Source: CALMEC01 sp963706315
GTDB taxonomy: Bacteria; Actinomycetota; Thermoleophilia; Miltoncostaeales; Miltoncostaeaceae
Length of the DNA stretch: 64,000 nucleotides
NCBI GenBank assembly: GCA_963706315.1
Contig: CAVPMA010000024.1
Span: 62,001-126,000 of the forward strand
Direction of reading: 5' to 3'
Below are positions 28,924-37,754 of this stretch, piece after piece (the stretch's first letter is position 1; every line of letters starts with the position of its first letter). Both the position numbers and the translations under genes were made by a program. The notes beneath the pieces were generated by a model. It worked only from the letters and a program-made list of their open reading frames with translations. It ran no database searches and was not told the DNA's origin.

Positions 28924-29289
28924 GACCGCCGTTGCGCAGACGGCGCCGCGCGGACGCGACGCGAGGTCGTCGAGGTAGCCGTCGAGGGCGCGGATCGCCG
29001 CGGGGCTGAGGCCTCCGTTGCGCTCGGTCCTGAGGTGGATCAGCAGCTCGATCGGCCGCAGGTACACCCGCGCGGCCTGCGAGAGCCCCGGCCGCAGGCT
29101 CGGGAACTGGAAGTTGGTCCACCAGCCGGAGTGCCCGTCGGCCGTCTCGTTGAGCGCGCGGCGCACCGCCAGGAGGAGCTCCGCGAGGGTCTCCGTCGGC
29201 AGGTTGGCGTGCGCCTCGTCGAGCAGGCTGCGGATGCCCATCACCCGGGCGTTGTCGGTGCGCGGCGGACGCTCGGCGGTCTGTGACAT
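28912..29289 (-). CDS. Hypothetical protein
   Basis: A 125-residue protein of unknown function. It is predicted helical, with NARVMGIRSLLDEAHANLP, LAELLLAVRRALNETADGHSGWWTNFQFP, and LIHLRTERNGGLSPAAIRALDGYLDDLA. A Trp/Phe-rich centre (SGWWTNFQFPSL) stands out. ATG 29289 is chosen for AGGAG 6-7 nt upstream. It converges on the sigma gene and is divergent from pstS. No family recognised. Confidence 0.6.
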   Translation of the reverse strand: MSQTAERPPRTDNARVMGIRSLLDEAHANLPTETLAELLLAVRRALNETADGHSGWWTNFQFPSLRPGLSQAARVYLRPIELLIHLRTERNGGLSPAAIRALDGYLDDLASRPRGAVCATAVPAA

Positions 29290-29561
29290 CGGTGCTCCTC
29301 TCATCGAATCTCCTGTGATGCGCCGACGGTAGGGCGCGCCGCCGGCGCCATGGGTAACCGCGTGGTGGCAATGCTGTGAGCGGATGGCTTGCCCGTCGCG
29401 TACACCGGATCGCCACATTCGATTCACACCTCCGCAACCAGAACGTCACTACCTGAAAACCGCATGGCCACCGGGGTCTGCCTATCGTCGGCAGCGCGTC
29501 GAGCCAATCGGGTGGACCTCGGCCGATGCACTCATGACATGACGAGAAAGGTGCTCAGCCT

Positions 29562-30686
29562 GTGAAGCGTTCCGTTCGCAACACCATGACCGCGGCGATC
29601 GTCGGGGGCGCGTTGTTCGCCACCGCCGCCACCGCGCTCGCCGAGACGAAGGGATCGGGTGCGACGTTCCCCCGCCTCGCCTATCAAACCTGGTGCCAGG
29701 AGAGCGGCGGCCTCTGCAGCTACACCGCAAAGGGATCGACGGGCGGCATCAACGACTTCATCAACGGTGTCGTCGACTTCGGCGCCTCCGACGCCCCTCT
29801 CACCGACTCGCAGCGTGCCGACCTCGCTTCGAAGCGTGGCGGCGCCGGAGTCCTCTACTTCCCGACGCTGCTCGGTGCGGTGACCATCCCGACCAACATG
29901 GCGGGTCAGCCGGGCGCTCTGCAGCTTCGGGCGAAGACCCTCGGCCGCATCTTCGCGGGCGAGATCACCAAGTGGAACGATCCGGCAATCGTCGGGGACA
30001 ACGCCACCAACCCGCGCACGAAGGGCTTCAAGTTCCCCAACCAGGCGATCATCGTCTGCGTCCGCCAGGACGGATCCGGCACGAGCTTCGCGTTCAGCTC
30101 GTTCCTCTCGAAGGCGAGCGCGCCCTTCAAGGCGAAGGTCGGCCCAAGTCAGTTGCCGGCGTGGACCGCACCTCAGATCGTCCGCGGGCCGGGCAACGTT
30201 GGTGTCGCAAGCTGTGTGACGCAGAACTCGGGCGCCATCGGCTACGTCGACCTCGGTGACGCTCGCAACGCCGGGCTCGGCAAGAGCCTCGCCGCGGTCG
30301 GCAAGAGCGAGGTCATCCACGTCAAGCGGAAGATCCACGGCAAGGTGCGCACCGTCGCGATCCGGCGTCTCACCTACAAGCCGCCGTCGGTGCCCGCGAT
30401 CGTCCGTGCCGGCAACGTCACGGCGAGGCAGATCCCGTCGAACCTGCTCCTCGACCTGTCGCTCAGCCCGGCGGTGGGCGCCTACCCGATCGTCACCACG
30501 ACCTGGATCCTGGCGTACACCAACTTCAACCAGGCGGGCAAGGGCGGGAGCCTGGCGGGTGTCAAGTCGACGCTGAACTACTTCTACAGCACGGGCGCGC
30601 AGGCACGGCTCACGCAGCTCGGCTTCGCACCGCTGCCGGCGACGATCCTCACCGCCGCCAAGAAGCAGATGACCAAGCTCAAGTAA
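29562..30686 (+). CDS. pstS: Phosphate ABC importer substrate-binding protein
   Basis: A 374-residue exported PstS. The signal peptide is MKRSVRNTMTAAIVGGALFATAATALAE in outline (basic start, hydrophobic core, ALA cleavage site), with no lipobox. Phosphate-site motifs are GSGATFPRLAYQTW, KGSTGGINDFINGVVDFGASDAPL and VRQDGSGTSFAFSSFL. It binds phosphate outside the membrane and feeds the fused permease. GTG 29562 follows GAGAAAGG. First gene of pstS-pstCA-pstB; the 272-nt upstream gap should hold its promoter, but I found no convincing Pho box. Confidence 0.93.
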   Translation: MKRSVRNTMTAAIVGGALFATAATALAETKGSGATFPRLAYQTWCQESGGLCSYTAKGSTGGINDFINGVVDFGASDAPLTDSQRADLASKRGGAGVLYFPTLLGAVTIPTNMAGQPGALQLRAKTLGRIFAGEITKWNDPAIVGDNATNPRTKGFKFPNQAIIVCVRQDGSGTSFAFSSFLSKASAPFKAKVGPSQLPAWTAPQIVRGPGNVGVASCVTQNSGAIGYVDLGDARNAGLGKSLAAVGKSEVIHVKRKIHGKVRTVAIRRLTYKPPSVPAIVRAGNVTARQIPSNLLLDLSLSPAVGAYPIVTTTWILAYTNFNQAGKGGSLAGVKSTLNYFYSTGAQARLTQLGFAPLPATILTAAKKQMTKLK

Positions 30687-30732
30687 CGGCGGCCATCTCA
30701 CCAAGCGTCACACCACCCGGAGCGTCGTCGCC

Positions 30733-32718
30733 ATGACGGCGCTCCGGCCCGCGCCGGCCGAGGGTCCCGGACACCCGGTACCCCCGCCGGCGCGCTCACT
30801 CCGGCGGAGCCGGTCGGGTATGTTCGCCGACCGGCTCTACGTCGTACTTGTCGCGCTCGCGGCGCTCGCCGGGTTCGTGGCGATCGCCTACCTGCTCGTG
30901 CGGACCTTCGGGGAGACCCAGGAGACCTGGCAGGAGGTGGGCTTCTGGGATTTCGTCACCGGCACCGTGTGGGCCCCGGCGGCCGGAAAGTACGGTGCCC
31001 TGCCGGCCATCTACGGGACGATCGTCACGTCGGCGATCGCGATGCTCATCGCGGTCCCGATCGCCGTCGCGGTCGCCATCGCGACGACGGTCATGTTGCC
31101 GCCCAGATTGCGGGGACCCGTCGCGGGGATCATCGACCTGCTCGCCGCAATCCCCTCTGTCGTCTACGGGCTCTGGGGATTTCTCGTGCTGGTCCCTCGC
31201 ACGAAGCCGGGCCTCGAGTGGATCGCCGACCACAACATGGGGATCGGCGCGCTGGATGGGCCGGTACTCGGGGGCTCGCTCATTCTTGCCGGCCTCGTGC
31301 TCGCCGTGATGGTGCTGCCGATCATCACCGCCGTGGTACGCGAGGTGCTGGCGACCGTGCCGGTCGAGCAGCGAGAAGCCGCGCTCGCGCTCGGGGCGAC
31401 CCGCTGGGAGATGATCCGTGGCGCGATGCTCCCCTGGGCCCGATCCGGGATCGTCGGCGCCTCGGCGCTGGGCCTCGGGCGCGCCATCGGCGAGACCGTG
31501 GCGGTGGCCCTCGTGCTCGGCAGCCAACCGAGGTTGTTCGAGTCGTTGCTGGGGTCGGGGCAAACCCTCGCCGCCACCATCGCATTCGAGTACAACGGCG
31601 CTGTCAGCTCGCTCCACACCTCGGCGCTGGTCGCCATGGCGGTCATCGTGTTCGTCGTCGCGTTCGCGATCAACCTCCTCGCGCGGTCGCTGGTGGGTCG
31701 CTCGGGAGGCGGCAGGGGCCGGGTCCGGCGAGGGGCGAGGCACGTGGGGAGCTCCGTGGCCATCCCGTTGCGGACGGCCACGGACAAGCTTCGCCCGGCG
31801 CGGCGTGAGGTGCCGGGCTCGCCCTGGGTGCCCGCCGCGCCACGGCCGGCGCTGCGCCCGGTGAGCCGGTTCCGACGCATCCGTTCGCGGGTGGTCGAGT
31901 TCGCGATCATGGCCTCGGTCCCCATTGCGTTCATTCCGCTCGGGCTCGTGCTCGGCTACTGCGTCACCAAGGGCGCAGGTGCGCTCTCCCTCGACTTCTT
32001 CACGAGCGACGGTGAGCCCGATGTGGTGGGGAACGGCATCAAGCATGCACTGGTCGGCACCATCATCCTTATCGGGGTCGCGACGGTGGTCGCCGTCCCC
32101 CTCGGCGTGCTCACGGCCCTGTTCATCCGGGAGGCCGCATCCCGAGGTCCGCTCATGCGGCGCATCGGCGGGATCCTCGGCGCGTATGTCGACGTGCTGC
32201 TCGGCGTGCCGTCCGTCGTCGCCGGCATCACGATCTCGATCGTCGTGGTCGCCGCCATGGGCACGTTCTCGGCCCTCGCCGGAGGCCTCGCGCTCGCTTT
32301 CATCATGTACCCGATCGTCGTGCGCTCGGCGGATGAGATCCTGCGTCTGGTGCCGCAGGCTCACGTGGAGGCGGCGCTGGCGCTCGGCTCACCGCGGTGG
32401 CGCACCACGTGGAGCGTGGTGCTCCCCGCCGCCGCCCCGGGCCTGCTGACCGGGGTGATGATCGCGATCGCCCGGGTGAGCGGCGAGACCGCGCCGCTCC
32501 TGTTCACCGCGGGCGGGGCGCAGTTCTTCTCCTCCGGCCTCCTCGAGCCCATCACCGCCCTGCCGTTGTACATTTTCAACGGCACGATCAACTCGACGGT
32601 GCCCGCGGCGCAGACGCACGCGTGGGGTGCGGCGCTCGTGCTCGTCGGGCTCGTCCTGCTCCTCAACCTGGTCGCCCGGATGATCGCGCGACTCACGCGA
32701 CCCATGGAGGCACGATGA
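30733..32718 (+). CDS. pstC: Fused phosphate ABC permease PstC-PstA
   Basis: A 661-residue membrane protein joining both Pst permeases in one chain. Residues about 30-320 are PstC: ALPAIYGTIVTSAIAMLIAVPI, IIDLLAAIPSVVYGLWGF and coupling helix EQREAALALGATRWEMI. After a basic linker (about 325-385), residues about 385-655 are PstA: GNGIKHALVGTIILIGVATVVAVPLG, YVDVLLGVPSVVAGI and coupling helix HVEAALALGSPRWRTTW. Both inner-membrane domains look complete, with about 12 spans in all. No stop or start lies in the linker, so the fusion is genuine in this sequence. The end overlaps pstB (ATGA). Confidence 0.93.
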   Translation: MTALRPAPAEGPGHPVPPPARSLRRSRSGMFADRLYVVLVALAALAGFVAIAYLLVRTFGETQETWQEVGFWDFVTGTVWAPAAGKYGALPAIYGTIVTSAIAMLIAVPIAVAVAIATTVMLPPRLRGPVAGIIDLLAAIPSVVYGLWGFLVLVPRTKPGLEWIADHNMGIGALDGPVLGGSLILAGLVLAVMVLPIITAVVREVLATVPVEQREAALALGATRWEMIRGAMLPWARSGIVGASALGLGRAIGETVAVALVLGSQPRLFESLLGSGQTLAATIAFEYNGAVSSLHTSALVAMAVIVFVVAFAINLLARSLVGRSGGGRGRVRRGARHVGSSVAIPLRTATDKLRPARREVPGSPWVPAAPRPALRPVSRFRRIRSRVVEFAIMASVPIAFIPLGLVLGYCVTKGAGALSLDFFTSDGEPDVVGNGIKHALVGTIILIGVATVVAVPLGVLTALFIREAASRGPLMRRIGGILGAYVDVLLGVPSVVAGITISIVVVAAMGTFSALAGGLALAFIMYPIVVRSADEILRLVPQAHVEAALALGSPRWRTTWSVVLPAAAPGLLTGVMIAIARVSGETAPLLFTAGGAQFFSSGLLEPITALPLYIFNGTINSTVPAAQTHAWGAALVLVGLVLLLNLVARMIARLTRPMEAR

Positions 32719-33596
32719 ACGACCCCGCCGGCTCGACCGTCGATGCCGCCACCGATACCGGCCTCGCCCGGTTGGCGACCAGCCGGACCGACCGCCCGGT
32801 GCGGGCCGTCACCCACGGGCCGCCGGTCATGGAGACCGACAACCTCTCGGTGTGGTTCGGCGCCCATCAGGTGCTCGACGGCATCGATCTCGCGTTCCCC
32901 GAGCGGTCGGTGACCGCGATGATCGGGCCGTCGGGGTGCGGCAAGTCGACGCTCATCCGGTGCCTCAACCGCATGCACGAGCTCGTTCCGGGTGCACGCG
33001 TGCGCGGCGGGGTGCGGCTCCGCGGGAAGGAGCTGTACTCGGCGGACGCCGACCCCGTCGCCATCCGGCGGTCGGTCGGCATGGTGTTCCAGCGCCCCAA
33101 CCCGTTCCCCACGAAGTCGATCGCCGAGAACGTGCTGTCCGGCCCCCGCTTCAACCGCATCAAGCTCTCGCGCGGTCGCCGCGACGAGCTGGTGGAGCAG
33201 GCGCTGAAAGGCGCCGGACTGTGGAACGAGGTCAAGAATCGCCTCGACGCGCCCGCCGGCGGGCTGTCGGGAGGCCAGCAGCAACGCCTGTGCATCGCGC
33301 GGGCCCTCGCGGTCGAGCCGGACGTCCTGCTCATGGACGAGCCGTGCTCCGCGCTCGATCCGCAGTCGACGTACCGCATCGAGGACCTCATCGACGAGCT
33401 CAAGCTCCGGCTCACCATCGTGATCGTGACCCACAACATGCAGCAGGCCGCCCGGGTCAGCGACTTCACGGCGTTCATCACGATCGAGAACGAAGGCGAG
33501 CCCGGGCGCCTCGTCGAGTGCGCGCCCACGCGCCAGCTCTTCACCAGCCCTCAGCACGAGCGAACCGAGGCGTACGTGACCGGCCGGTTCGGCTGA
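32715..33596 (+). CDS. pstB: Phosphate ABC importer ATPase
   Basis: A 293-residue ATPase with an unusual N-terminal extension of about 38 residues before METDNLSVWFGAHQVLDGIDL. Walker A GPSGCGKST, the PstB-specific MVFQRPNPFPTKSIAENV (Q-loop), signature LSGGQQQRLCIARALA, Walker B LLMDEPCSALDPQST and THNMQQAARVSDFTAF are all present. It powers phosphate import. ATG 32715 overlaps the permease stop by 4 nt. No phoU follows. Confidence 0.95.
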   Translation: MNDPAGSTVDAATDTGLARLATSRTDRPVRAVTHGPPVMETDNLSVWFGAHQVLDGIDLAFPERSVTAMIGPSGCGKSTLIRCLNRMHELVPGARVRGGVRLRGKELYSADADPVAIRRSVGMVFQRPNPFPTKSIAENVLSGPRFNRIKLSRGRRDELVEQALKGAGLWNEVKNRLDAPAGGLSGGQQQRLCIARALAVEPDVLLMDEPCSALDPQSTYRIEDLIDELKLRLTIVIVTHNMQQAARVSDFTAFITIENEGEPGRLVECAPTRQLFTSPQHERTEAYVTGRFG

Positions 33597-33661
33597 GCCG
33601 ACATCGAGGGATCAGGGGGCTGACCTCGCGGGAGGCCTCGCGTCCGGGTCGGTGTTGCGGA

Positions 33662-33667
33662 TAGCAT
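33662..33667 (+). promoter_or_regulatory. Leaderless -10 element (TAGCAT)
   Basis: TAGCAT ends 8 nt before GTG 33676 and decides that start over an upstream in-frame TTG at 33652, which lies before the element. Confidence 0.4.
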
Positions 33668-33675
33668 CGAACGCT

Positions 33676-33963
33676 GTGGACTGGCTCACCAGGGGATGGG
33701 ACCAGGGGCACCGGGTCGCGGTGGGGGTCGGGATCGCCGTCGGTGCCGCCCTGGCCGCGCTCGGCATGTCGGGACTCGCCGAGCTCGGAGCCGTCTCGGT
33801 GGCGCTCATGATGCGGTGGGCGCTGTGGCAGATCCCGCCCCCGGGTCGCTCGAAGGCGCCCGGGTCGCCGGACGACTCGGGCTCGCGGCTGATGCAGGTG
33901 GCGGTGGTCGTGGTGCTGGTGACGCTGGTCATCGAGATCGTGATGTCGCCGGTCAACACCTAG
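33676..33963 (+). CDS. Small membrane protein, unknown function
   Basis: A 95-residue protein with two hydrophobic segments: VAVGVGIAVGAALAALGMSGL and MQVAVVVVLVTLVIEIVM, separated by a hydrophilic, proline-rich loop (PPPGRSKAPGSPDD). No family recognised. GTG 33676 is favoured by a -10 element 8 nt upstream. It lies between pstB and the SRPBCC gene. Confidence 0.55.
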   Translation: MDWLTRGWDQGHRVAVGVGIAVGAALAALGMSGLAELGAVSVALMMRWALWQIPPPGRSKAPGSPDDSGSRLMQVAVVVVLVTLVIEIVMSPVNT

Positions 33964-33995
33964 CGGTTCTCCCCGTGGTGCCGCGGGCCGGTCTT

Positions 33996-34001
33996 TACAC
34001 T
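33996..34001 (+). promoter_or_regulatory. Leaderless -10 element (TACACT)
   Basis: TACACT ends 7 nt before the ATG at 34009; no ribosome site is present. Confidence 0.45.
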
Positions 34002-34008
34002 CGGACCC

Positions 34009-34443
34009 ATGGCACGCTTCCGCGCCGAGATCAGCTCGCCGCTCTCGCCTGACGAGGCGTTCGCGCGGATGGCCGCGTTCGACCGGGTGCCCGAATGGGA
34101 TCCGGCCACGAGTTCATCGACGCGCGTGGGTGAGGCCACCGGATTGGGCGCCGAATACGACGTGACGACTCGGTTCGGCGGCCGGACGATGGTGGTTCGT
34201 TACCGGACCACCCTCTTCGAGCCGGGGCGGCGATTCGTGGTCGAGGCGGCGCTGCAGCACGGCGTCGAGTTGCGTGACGACATCACCGCCGCCCCCGACG
34301 GCGCCGGATCCGTCGTGACCTACGACGCGCGCATCGTGCCGAAGGGGCTCTGGCGTCTGGCCGACCCGATCTTCCAGCTCATCTTCACCCGGCTCGGCGC
34401 GCGGGCCGTTCCCGAGATCCGCAGGTTCCTGGGGAGCACCTAG
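34009..34443 (+). CDS. SRPBCC/polyketide-cyclase-like protein
   Basis: A 144-residue START-fold protein. The N-terminal FRAEISSPLSPDEAFARMAAFDRVPEWDP, then GLGAEYDVTTRFGGRTMVVRYRTTLFEP and the C-terminal helix LADPIFQLIFTRLGARAVPEIRRFL are typical of actinobacterial polyketide cyclase/dehydrase-like proteins that bind a hydrophobic ligand. No catalytic residues can be named. Its stop overlaps the converging LPG-synthase-like gene by 4 nt (CTAG shared by both stops). Confidence 0.82.
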   Translation: MARFRAEISSPLSPDEAFARMAAFDRVPEWDPATSSSTRVGEATGLGAEYDVTTRFGGRTMVVRYRTTLFEPGRRFVVEAALQHGVELRDDITAAPDGAGSVVTYDARIVPKGLWRLADPIFQLIFTRLGARAVPEIRRFLGST

Positions 34444-35528
34444 GGTCCGGCGAGCGCGTCGCCGGTCGTGGCGTCGTGGTGGTGGCCTTCGGCCTCCGCC
34501 TCCGCCTCCTCTTGCAGCTGGCGGAAGCTCACGCCCTCGACCATGAGGAACATGAACCCGATGACGACGCCGACCACGACCTCCGTCGCCTGGAGCCCCA
34601 CGGCGAACGCGAGCGCGCTCGCGCTCGACACCGGGTAGTTGTGGGTGAGCGGCACGACGACGGCAGCCTGGAATACGCCGAGGTTGCCCGGAAGGATGGG
34701 GAAGATCTGGGCGACGGTGACCGTGACCAGCAGCAGGCCCGCGCCGCTCCAGCCGACGACGTCGAGGCCGAACGCGCGGAGCGCGCAGTAGATCCCGACC
34801 AGCTGCGCGCCCCACGAGGCGACGCTCGGCACGGCGACCGCGGCCAGCTGGCGGGGGTTGCGAAGCCCGAGGTGGCTTTCCCGGACCGCACCCCAGAGTC
34901 GCGCGAACGCTCGTGTGGCGCGGTGCCACAACGATCCGGTCGACAGCCAGGGCGGCATGTGCCGGCCGGGGCTGCGCAGCAGCGCGACGAGGATGATCGT
35001 CAGGCAAACGCAGCCGACCACCGCCGTGGTGATCCACACCGTGTTCGACAGCGGGAGGAAGAGCCCGACGGTGATGACGACCGCGACCCAGGCGATGGTC
35101 GACACCAGGTTCTCGACGACGACCGACCCCAGCAGCATCGTGTTGCCGACGCTCTCCCCGCGCGCTGTGAGGCGGCGCCGTGCGAGGAGTACCTTGACGA
35201 ACTCGCCGAGGCGCGCGGCCAGGACCGTGTTGAAGAGGAAACCCACGAAGAGCGGGCTCACCAGGTCGCGAACGCGGGTGCGGGACCGGATCGCCGGCAA
35301 TCCGTCCACGACCCCCTTCCACGCCCACCCCTTGAACACCACCGAGGCGGTGTTCGCGGCGATCGCGGCCATCACGAAGGCCCAAGAGGTCGGGTGCAGG
35401 GCGGCGCGCAGCGCGCCGAGATCGACCTTCCACACCACCAGGCCGGCGGCGGCGACGATCAGCAGGATCCGGATCGGTCCGCTGACCTTCCGCGCGATCC
35501 GGCGGACCTCGGCGACGTCGGTGGTCAC
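34440..35528 (-). CDS. Lysylphosphatidylglycerol-synthase-like transmembrane protein
   Basis: A 362-residue integral membrane protein of the LPG_synthase_TM/UPF0104 family, with about 8 spans. Landmarks are NTASVVFKGWAWKGVVDG, FVGFLFNTVLAARLGEFVKVLLARRRL (family GRxGE-like core) and a late IFPILPGNLGVFQAAVVVPL. No aminoacyl-transferase domain is attached, so it probably flips or handles a lipid. An acidic/His tail (EEAEAEAEGHHHD) is notable. GTG 35528 overlaps the deacetylase stop by 4 nt. Confidence 0.85.
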   Translation of the reverse strand: MTTDVAEVRRIARKVSGPIRILLIVAAAGLVVWKVDLGALRAALHPTSWAFVMAAIAANTASVVFKGWAWKGVVDGLPAIRSRTRVRDLVSPLFVGFLFNTVLAARLGEFVKVLLARRRLTARGESVGNTMLLGSVVVENLVSTIAWVAVVITVGLFLPLSNTVWITTAVVGCVCLTIILVALLRSPGRHMPPWLSTGSLWHRATRAFARLWGAVRESHLGLRNPRQLAAVAVPSVASWGAQLVGIYCALRAFGLDVVGWSGAGLLLVTVTVAQIFPILPGNLGVFQAAVVVPLTHNYPVSSASALAFAVGLQATEVVVGVVIGFMFLMVEGVSFRQLQEEAEAEAEGHHHDATTGDALAGP

Positions 35529-36343
35529 GCGACCAGCTCGCTGAGCGTCACCGGCTCGAGCCCTCGGGTTCGCGCGGTGGAGCAGATCGCGGGAATGGCC
35601 TCCGCCGTCTGGACGCGCGACGCCTCCGGGCGCCATCCGTCGGCGTCGTGGAGGAGGATGATCGATCCCGGCGCGAGGTCTCGCGCGACGCGGGCGGCGA
35701 TGACGTCCGCGCCCGGCTGGTCGGAGTCGAACACGCCGGCCGTCCAGCCGGCGACCCGGTAGCCGGCCTGAGCGGCCGCCAGCGCGGTCGCCGGCCCGCG
35801 GAAGCCGTGGGGCGCCCGGAAGAGGTGGCTGACGGAGCCGGGCCCGGCGGCATCCTCGATCGCCCGCTCGGTCCGGCGGAGCTGGTCCGCGACGTGGGCG
35901 GGGCCGCGAAAGACCAGGATGCCGTGGTCGTAGCCGTGGCTTGCGATCTCGTGGCCGTCGGTCGCGATGCGTCGCACCAACTCGGGATGCTCATCGGCCT
36001 GTCGCCCGAGCACGAAGAAGGTGGCGCGTACGTCCGCGTCGCGGAGCGCGTCGAGCACTGCCGGCGTCGACGGCCCCGGGCCGTCGTCGAACGTGAGGGC
36101 GATGCGACCGTCGCGGCGGGGGCCGCGGTGGAGGACCCGCCCGAACAGCGGGCTGTTGCGGGCGAATGCGCCCCACGCAGCGAGCGCCCCTGCCCCCGCG
36201 AGGACGAGCCCTGCCGCCGGTCTGCGTCGGCCCGTGAGGGCGGCGGCGGCGGCGATTCCTGTCTCGAGCAGCAGCGCTCGGCGGACGGTCTCGCCTTTTC
36301 GCATCGGTTCGGCCATCAGGGCGGCCCGGCGGACACCGTGCAT
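35525..36343 (-). CDS. Polysaccharide deacetylase (NodB/CE4)
   Basis: A 272-residue protein with an N-terminal hydrophobic region (about 25-62) as anchor, then a CE4 domain. NodB motifs are RIALTFDDGPGPST (catalytic Asp and metal Asp), IASHGYDHGIL (metal histidines), RAPHGFRGPA and a late IILLHDADGW. Family members deacetylate peptidoglycan or cell-surface glycans. It is cotranscribed with the LPG-synthase-like gene. Confidence 0.88.
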   Translation of the reverse strand: MHGVRRAALMAEPMRKGETVRRALLLETGIAAAAALTGRRRPAAGLVLAGAGALAAWGAFARNSPLFGRVLHRGPRRDGRIALTFDDGPGPSTPAVLDALRDADVRATFFVLGRQADEHPELVRRIATDGHEIASHGYDHGILVFRGPAHVADQLRRTERAIEDAAGPGSVSHLFRAPHGFRGPATALAAAQAGYRVAGWTAGVFDSDQPGADVIAARVARDLAPGSIILLHDADGWRPEASRVQTAEAIPAICSTARTRGLEPVTLSELVA

Positions 36344-36432
36344 CCAACCGGGTCACTGATGCTAGGGCCCGGTCCGGCGCATCGCAACCGCCCGATGACC
36401 GCGGCGAAGGGCGTATGCGCGTTCCAATCCCT

Positions 36433-36463
36433 GGTTGGCACACGATGGTCGAGAGTGCCAACC
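36433..36463 (+). promoter_or_regulatory. CIRCE-like operator before the FmdB gene
   Basis: TTGGCACAC (36435-36443), 9 nt, GAGTGCCAA (36453-36461), with two further paired bases on each side. This matches the HrcA operator CIRCE (TTAGCACTC-N9-GAGTGCTAA) in spacing and most bases. A -10-like GATAAT follows at 36472-36477. HrcA represses chaperone genes and releases under heat or unfolded protein. No hrcA, groEL or dnaJ is in the window. Confidence 0.55.
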
Positions 36464-36511
36464 CGGTGTGCGATAATCACGCGGGAATCGACGACCGACG
36501 AGAGTGACTGC

Positions 36512-36832
36512 GTGCCTGTTTACGAGTACCGCTGCGACAAGGGCCACACGTTCGAGGCGATTCAGCGGATGAGCGATGAGCCGCTGTCGACGTGCGAGAT
36601 CTGCGGGAAGCCGGCGCAGCGGGTGCTGTACGCACCAGCGATTCACTTCAAGGGCACGGGGTTCCACAACACCGACTACGGTACGCGGAAGCGTCCGCGC
36701 GACGGAGACAAGGCGGACGGAGCCGCGAAGGATGGGGGCTCGTCGTCCGATGGTGCCGCCGGAGCGGACGGGACGAAGAAGGTCAAGGAAGCGACCCCCG
36801 CGGACACCGCGAAGCGCGCCACCGGCCCGTAG
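36512..36832 (+). CDS. FmdB-family zinc-ribbon protein
   Basis: A 106-residue protein. Residues 1-55 are an FmdB zinc ribbon, PVYEYRCDKGHTFEAIQRM...STCEICGKPAQRVLY, with Cys8, Cys28 and Cys31 and His12 where many members have Cys. The rest is a long hydrophilic Lys/Asp/Gly/Ala-rich tail. GTG 36512 gives the standard start. It lies behind a CIRCE-like operator, unusual for this family, and ends at the REP cluster. Function of the family is not established. Confidence 0.82.
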   Translation: MPVYEYRCDKGHTFEAIQRMSDEPLSTCEICGKPAQRVLYAPAIHFKGTGFHNTDYGTRKRPRDGDKADGAAKDGGSSSDGAAGADGTKKVKEATPADTAKRATGP

Positions 36833-36927
36833 GGCCCGGGCGATTAACAACCGCGGGCCCTCCGTCCGTGGTCCCGGGCGATTAACAATTGCGAATCCTC
36901 GGCCCGTGGTCCCGGGCGCTTAACAGT
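36832..36927 (+). repeat. Three direct REP copies, left flank of the RAYT gene
   Basis: Copies of GTCCCGGGCGATTAACAA, at about 36832-36850, 36871-36890 and 36909-36927 (the last reads GCGCTTAACAG), spaced about 38 nt, all in one orientation. The third contains the RAYT stop codon. They face inverted copies on the right flank. Confidence 0.85.
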
Positions 36928-37657
36928 CCTTCGGTCGGCCACGCGAAGGGCTCGTCGGTGCCGCTCGGATTCGTCGCGACTCAAGCACCGCAGCGATCGC
37001 GGCTCCGGAGTGCCCGAGCTCCGTCGCGACGTCGAGGGCCCGACGCGCCCCAAGCGCCTGAACCAGCGATTCGGGGCTTGGCACTGGCCGATTCGCGCCT
37101 GTCCAGAGTGTGTGGCCGTCATCCTCGACGAATTTCACGAGCAACTCGCGGGCCCGGTCCGCAACGGGGTGGAAGAGATCGAGGACCGCCCTCGAGGCGA
37201 CGCAGCGAACGGGCGACGCTCCTGTCGCGATGCCCGGATAGCTGCTCCAAGCCCACTCCCCCGGAGTGGCGACGAGCCCAGCCCGAGTGGGGTTGCGTGC
37301 GACATATCGAATGGTCGCGAGCAGGTGGGCATCGTCCTGAATGACCACCATGCGGTAGCGCTCGGAGAACAGATGTCCGGACCGTCCATGGCGACGATTG
37401 AAATGTCGCGCATATCGGGACAAGAGATCGCGCATTCCGTCGCCGACGTCGGCCTTCGGCGTCGTCGCCACGAGGTGGATGTGATTGTGCATCAGGCAAT
37501 ACGCGTACCCAATCCACGAGCGCTGCGCGGTGATGCCTTCGAGAAGCCCCATGATGGTCGCGCGGTCTTCATCGTCCTCGAAGATTCGCTGTCGATCGTT
37601 CCCGCGAGCCATGAGGTGGTACGTCGTTTCCTCGCTGATCACTCGAACGCGTCCCAT
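36920..37657 (-). CDS. REP-associated tyrosine transposase (RAYT, IS200/IS605-type Y1)
   Basis: A 245-residue single-strand DNA transposase. Family marks: YHLMARGNDRQRIFEDDED near the N-terminus, HUH site CLMHNHIHLV (His59 and His61), FNRRHGRSGHLFSERYRM, and catalytic Tyr118 in IRYVARNPTRAGL. ATG 37657 is set by AAGGGAG 5-6 nt upstream; the C-terminal third (about 165-245) has a helix-turn-helix-like region (ALGARRALDVATELGHSGAAI). Inverted REP copies flank it on both sides and the same REP core recurs elsewhere, so this is a domesticated transposase that spreads or cleaves REPs. Activity is inferred from family knowledge. Confidence 0.92.
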   Translation of the reverse strand: MGRVRVISEETTYHLMARGNDRQRIFEDDEDRATIMGLLEGITAQRSWIGYAYCLMHNHIHLVATTPKADVGDGMRDLLSRYARHFNRRHGRSGHLFSERYRMVVIQDDAHLLATIRYVARNPTRAGLVATPGEWAWSSYPGIATGASPVRCVASRAVLDLFHPVADRARELLVKFVEDDGHTLWTGANRPVPSPESLVQALGARRALDVATELGHSGAAIAAVLESRRIRAAPTSPSRGRPKDC

Positions 37658-37754
37658 CCGATCTCCCTTCGTCGTCGGTACCTCCTCCTTAAGGGCTGAG
37701 CGAGGAAGAATGGCCCCCCTGAGGCACTGTCCGCGTGGCACCCTGGACGAGACG

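Noticed and set aside
29290..29561. A Pho box upstream of pstS
   Set aside because: TTCACACC at about 29424 is a single half-site-like match without the expected direct repeat.
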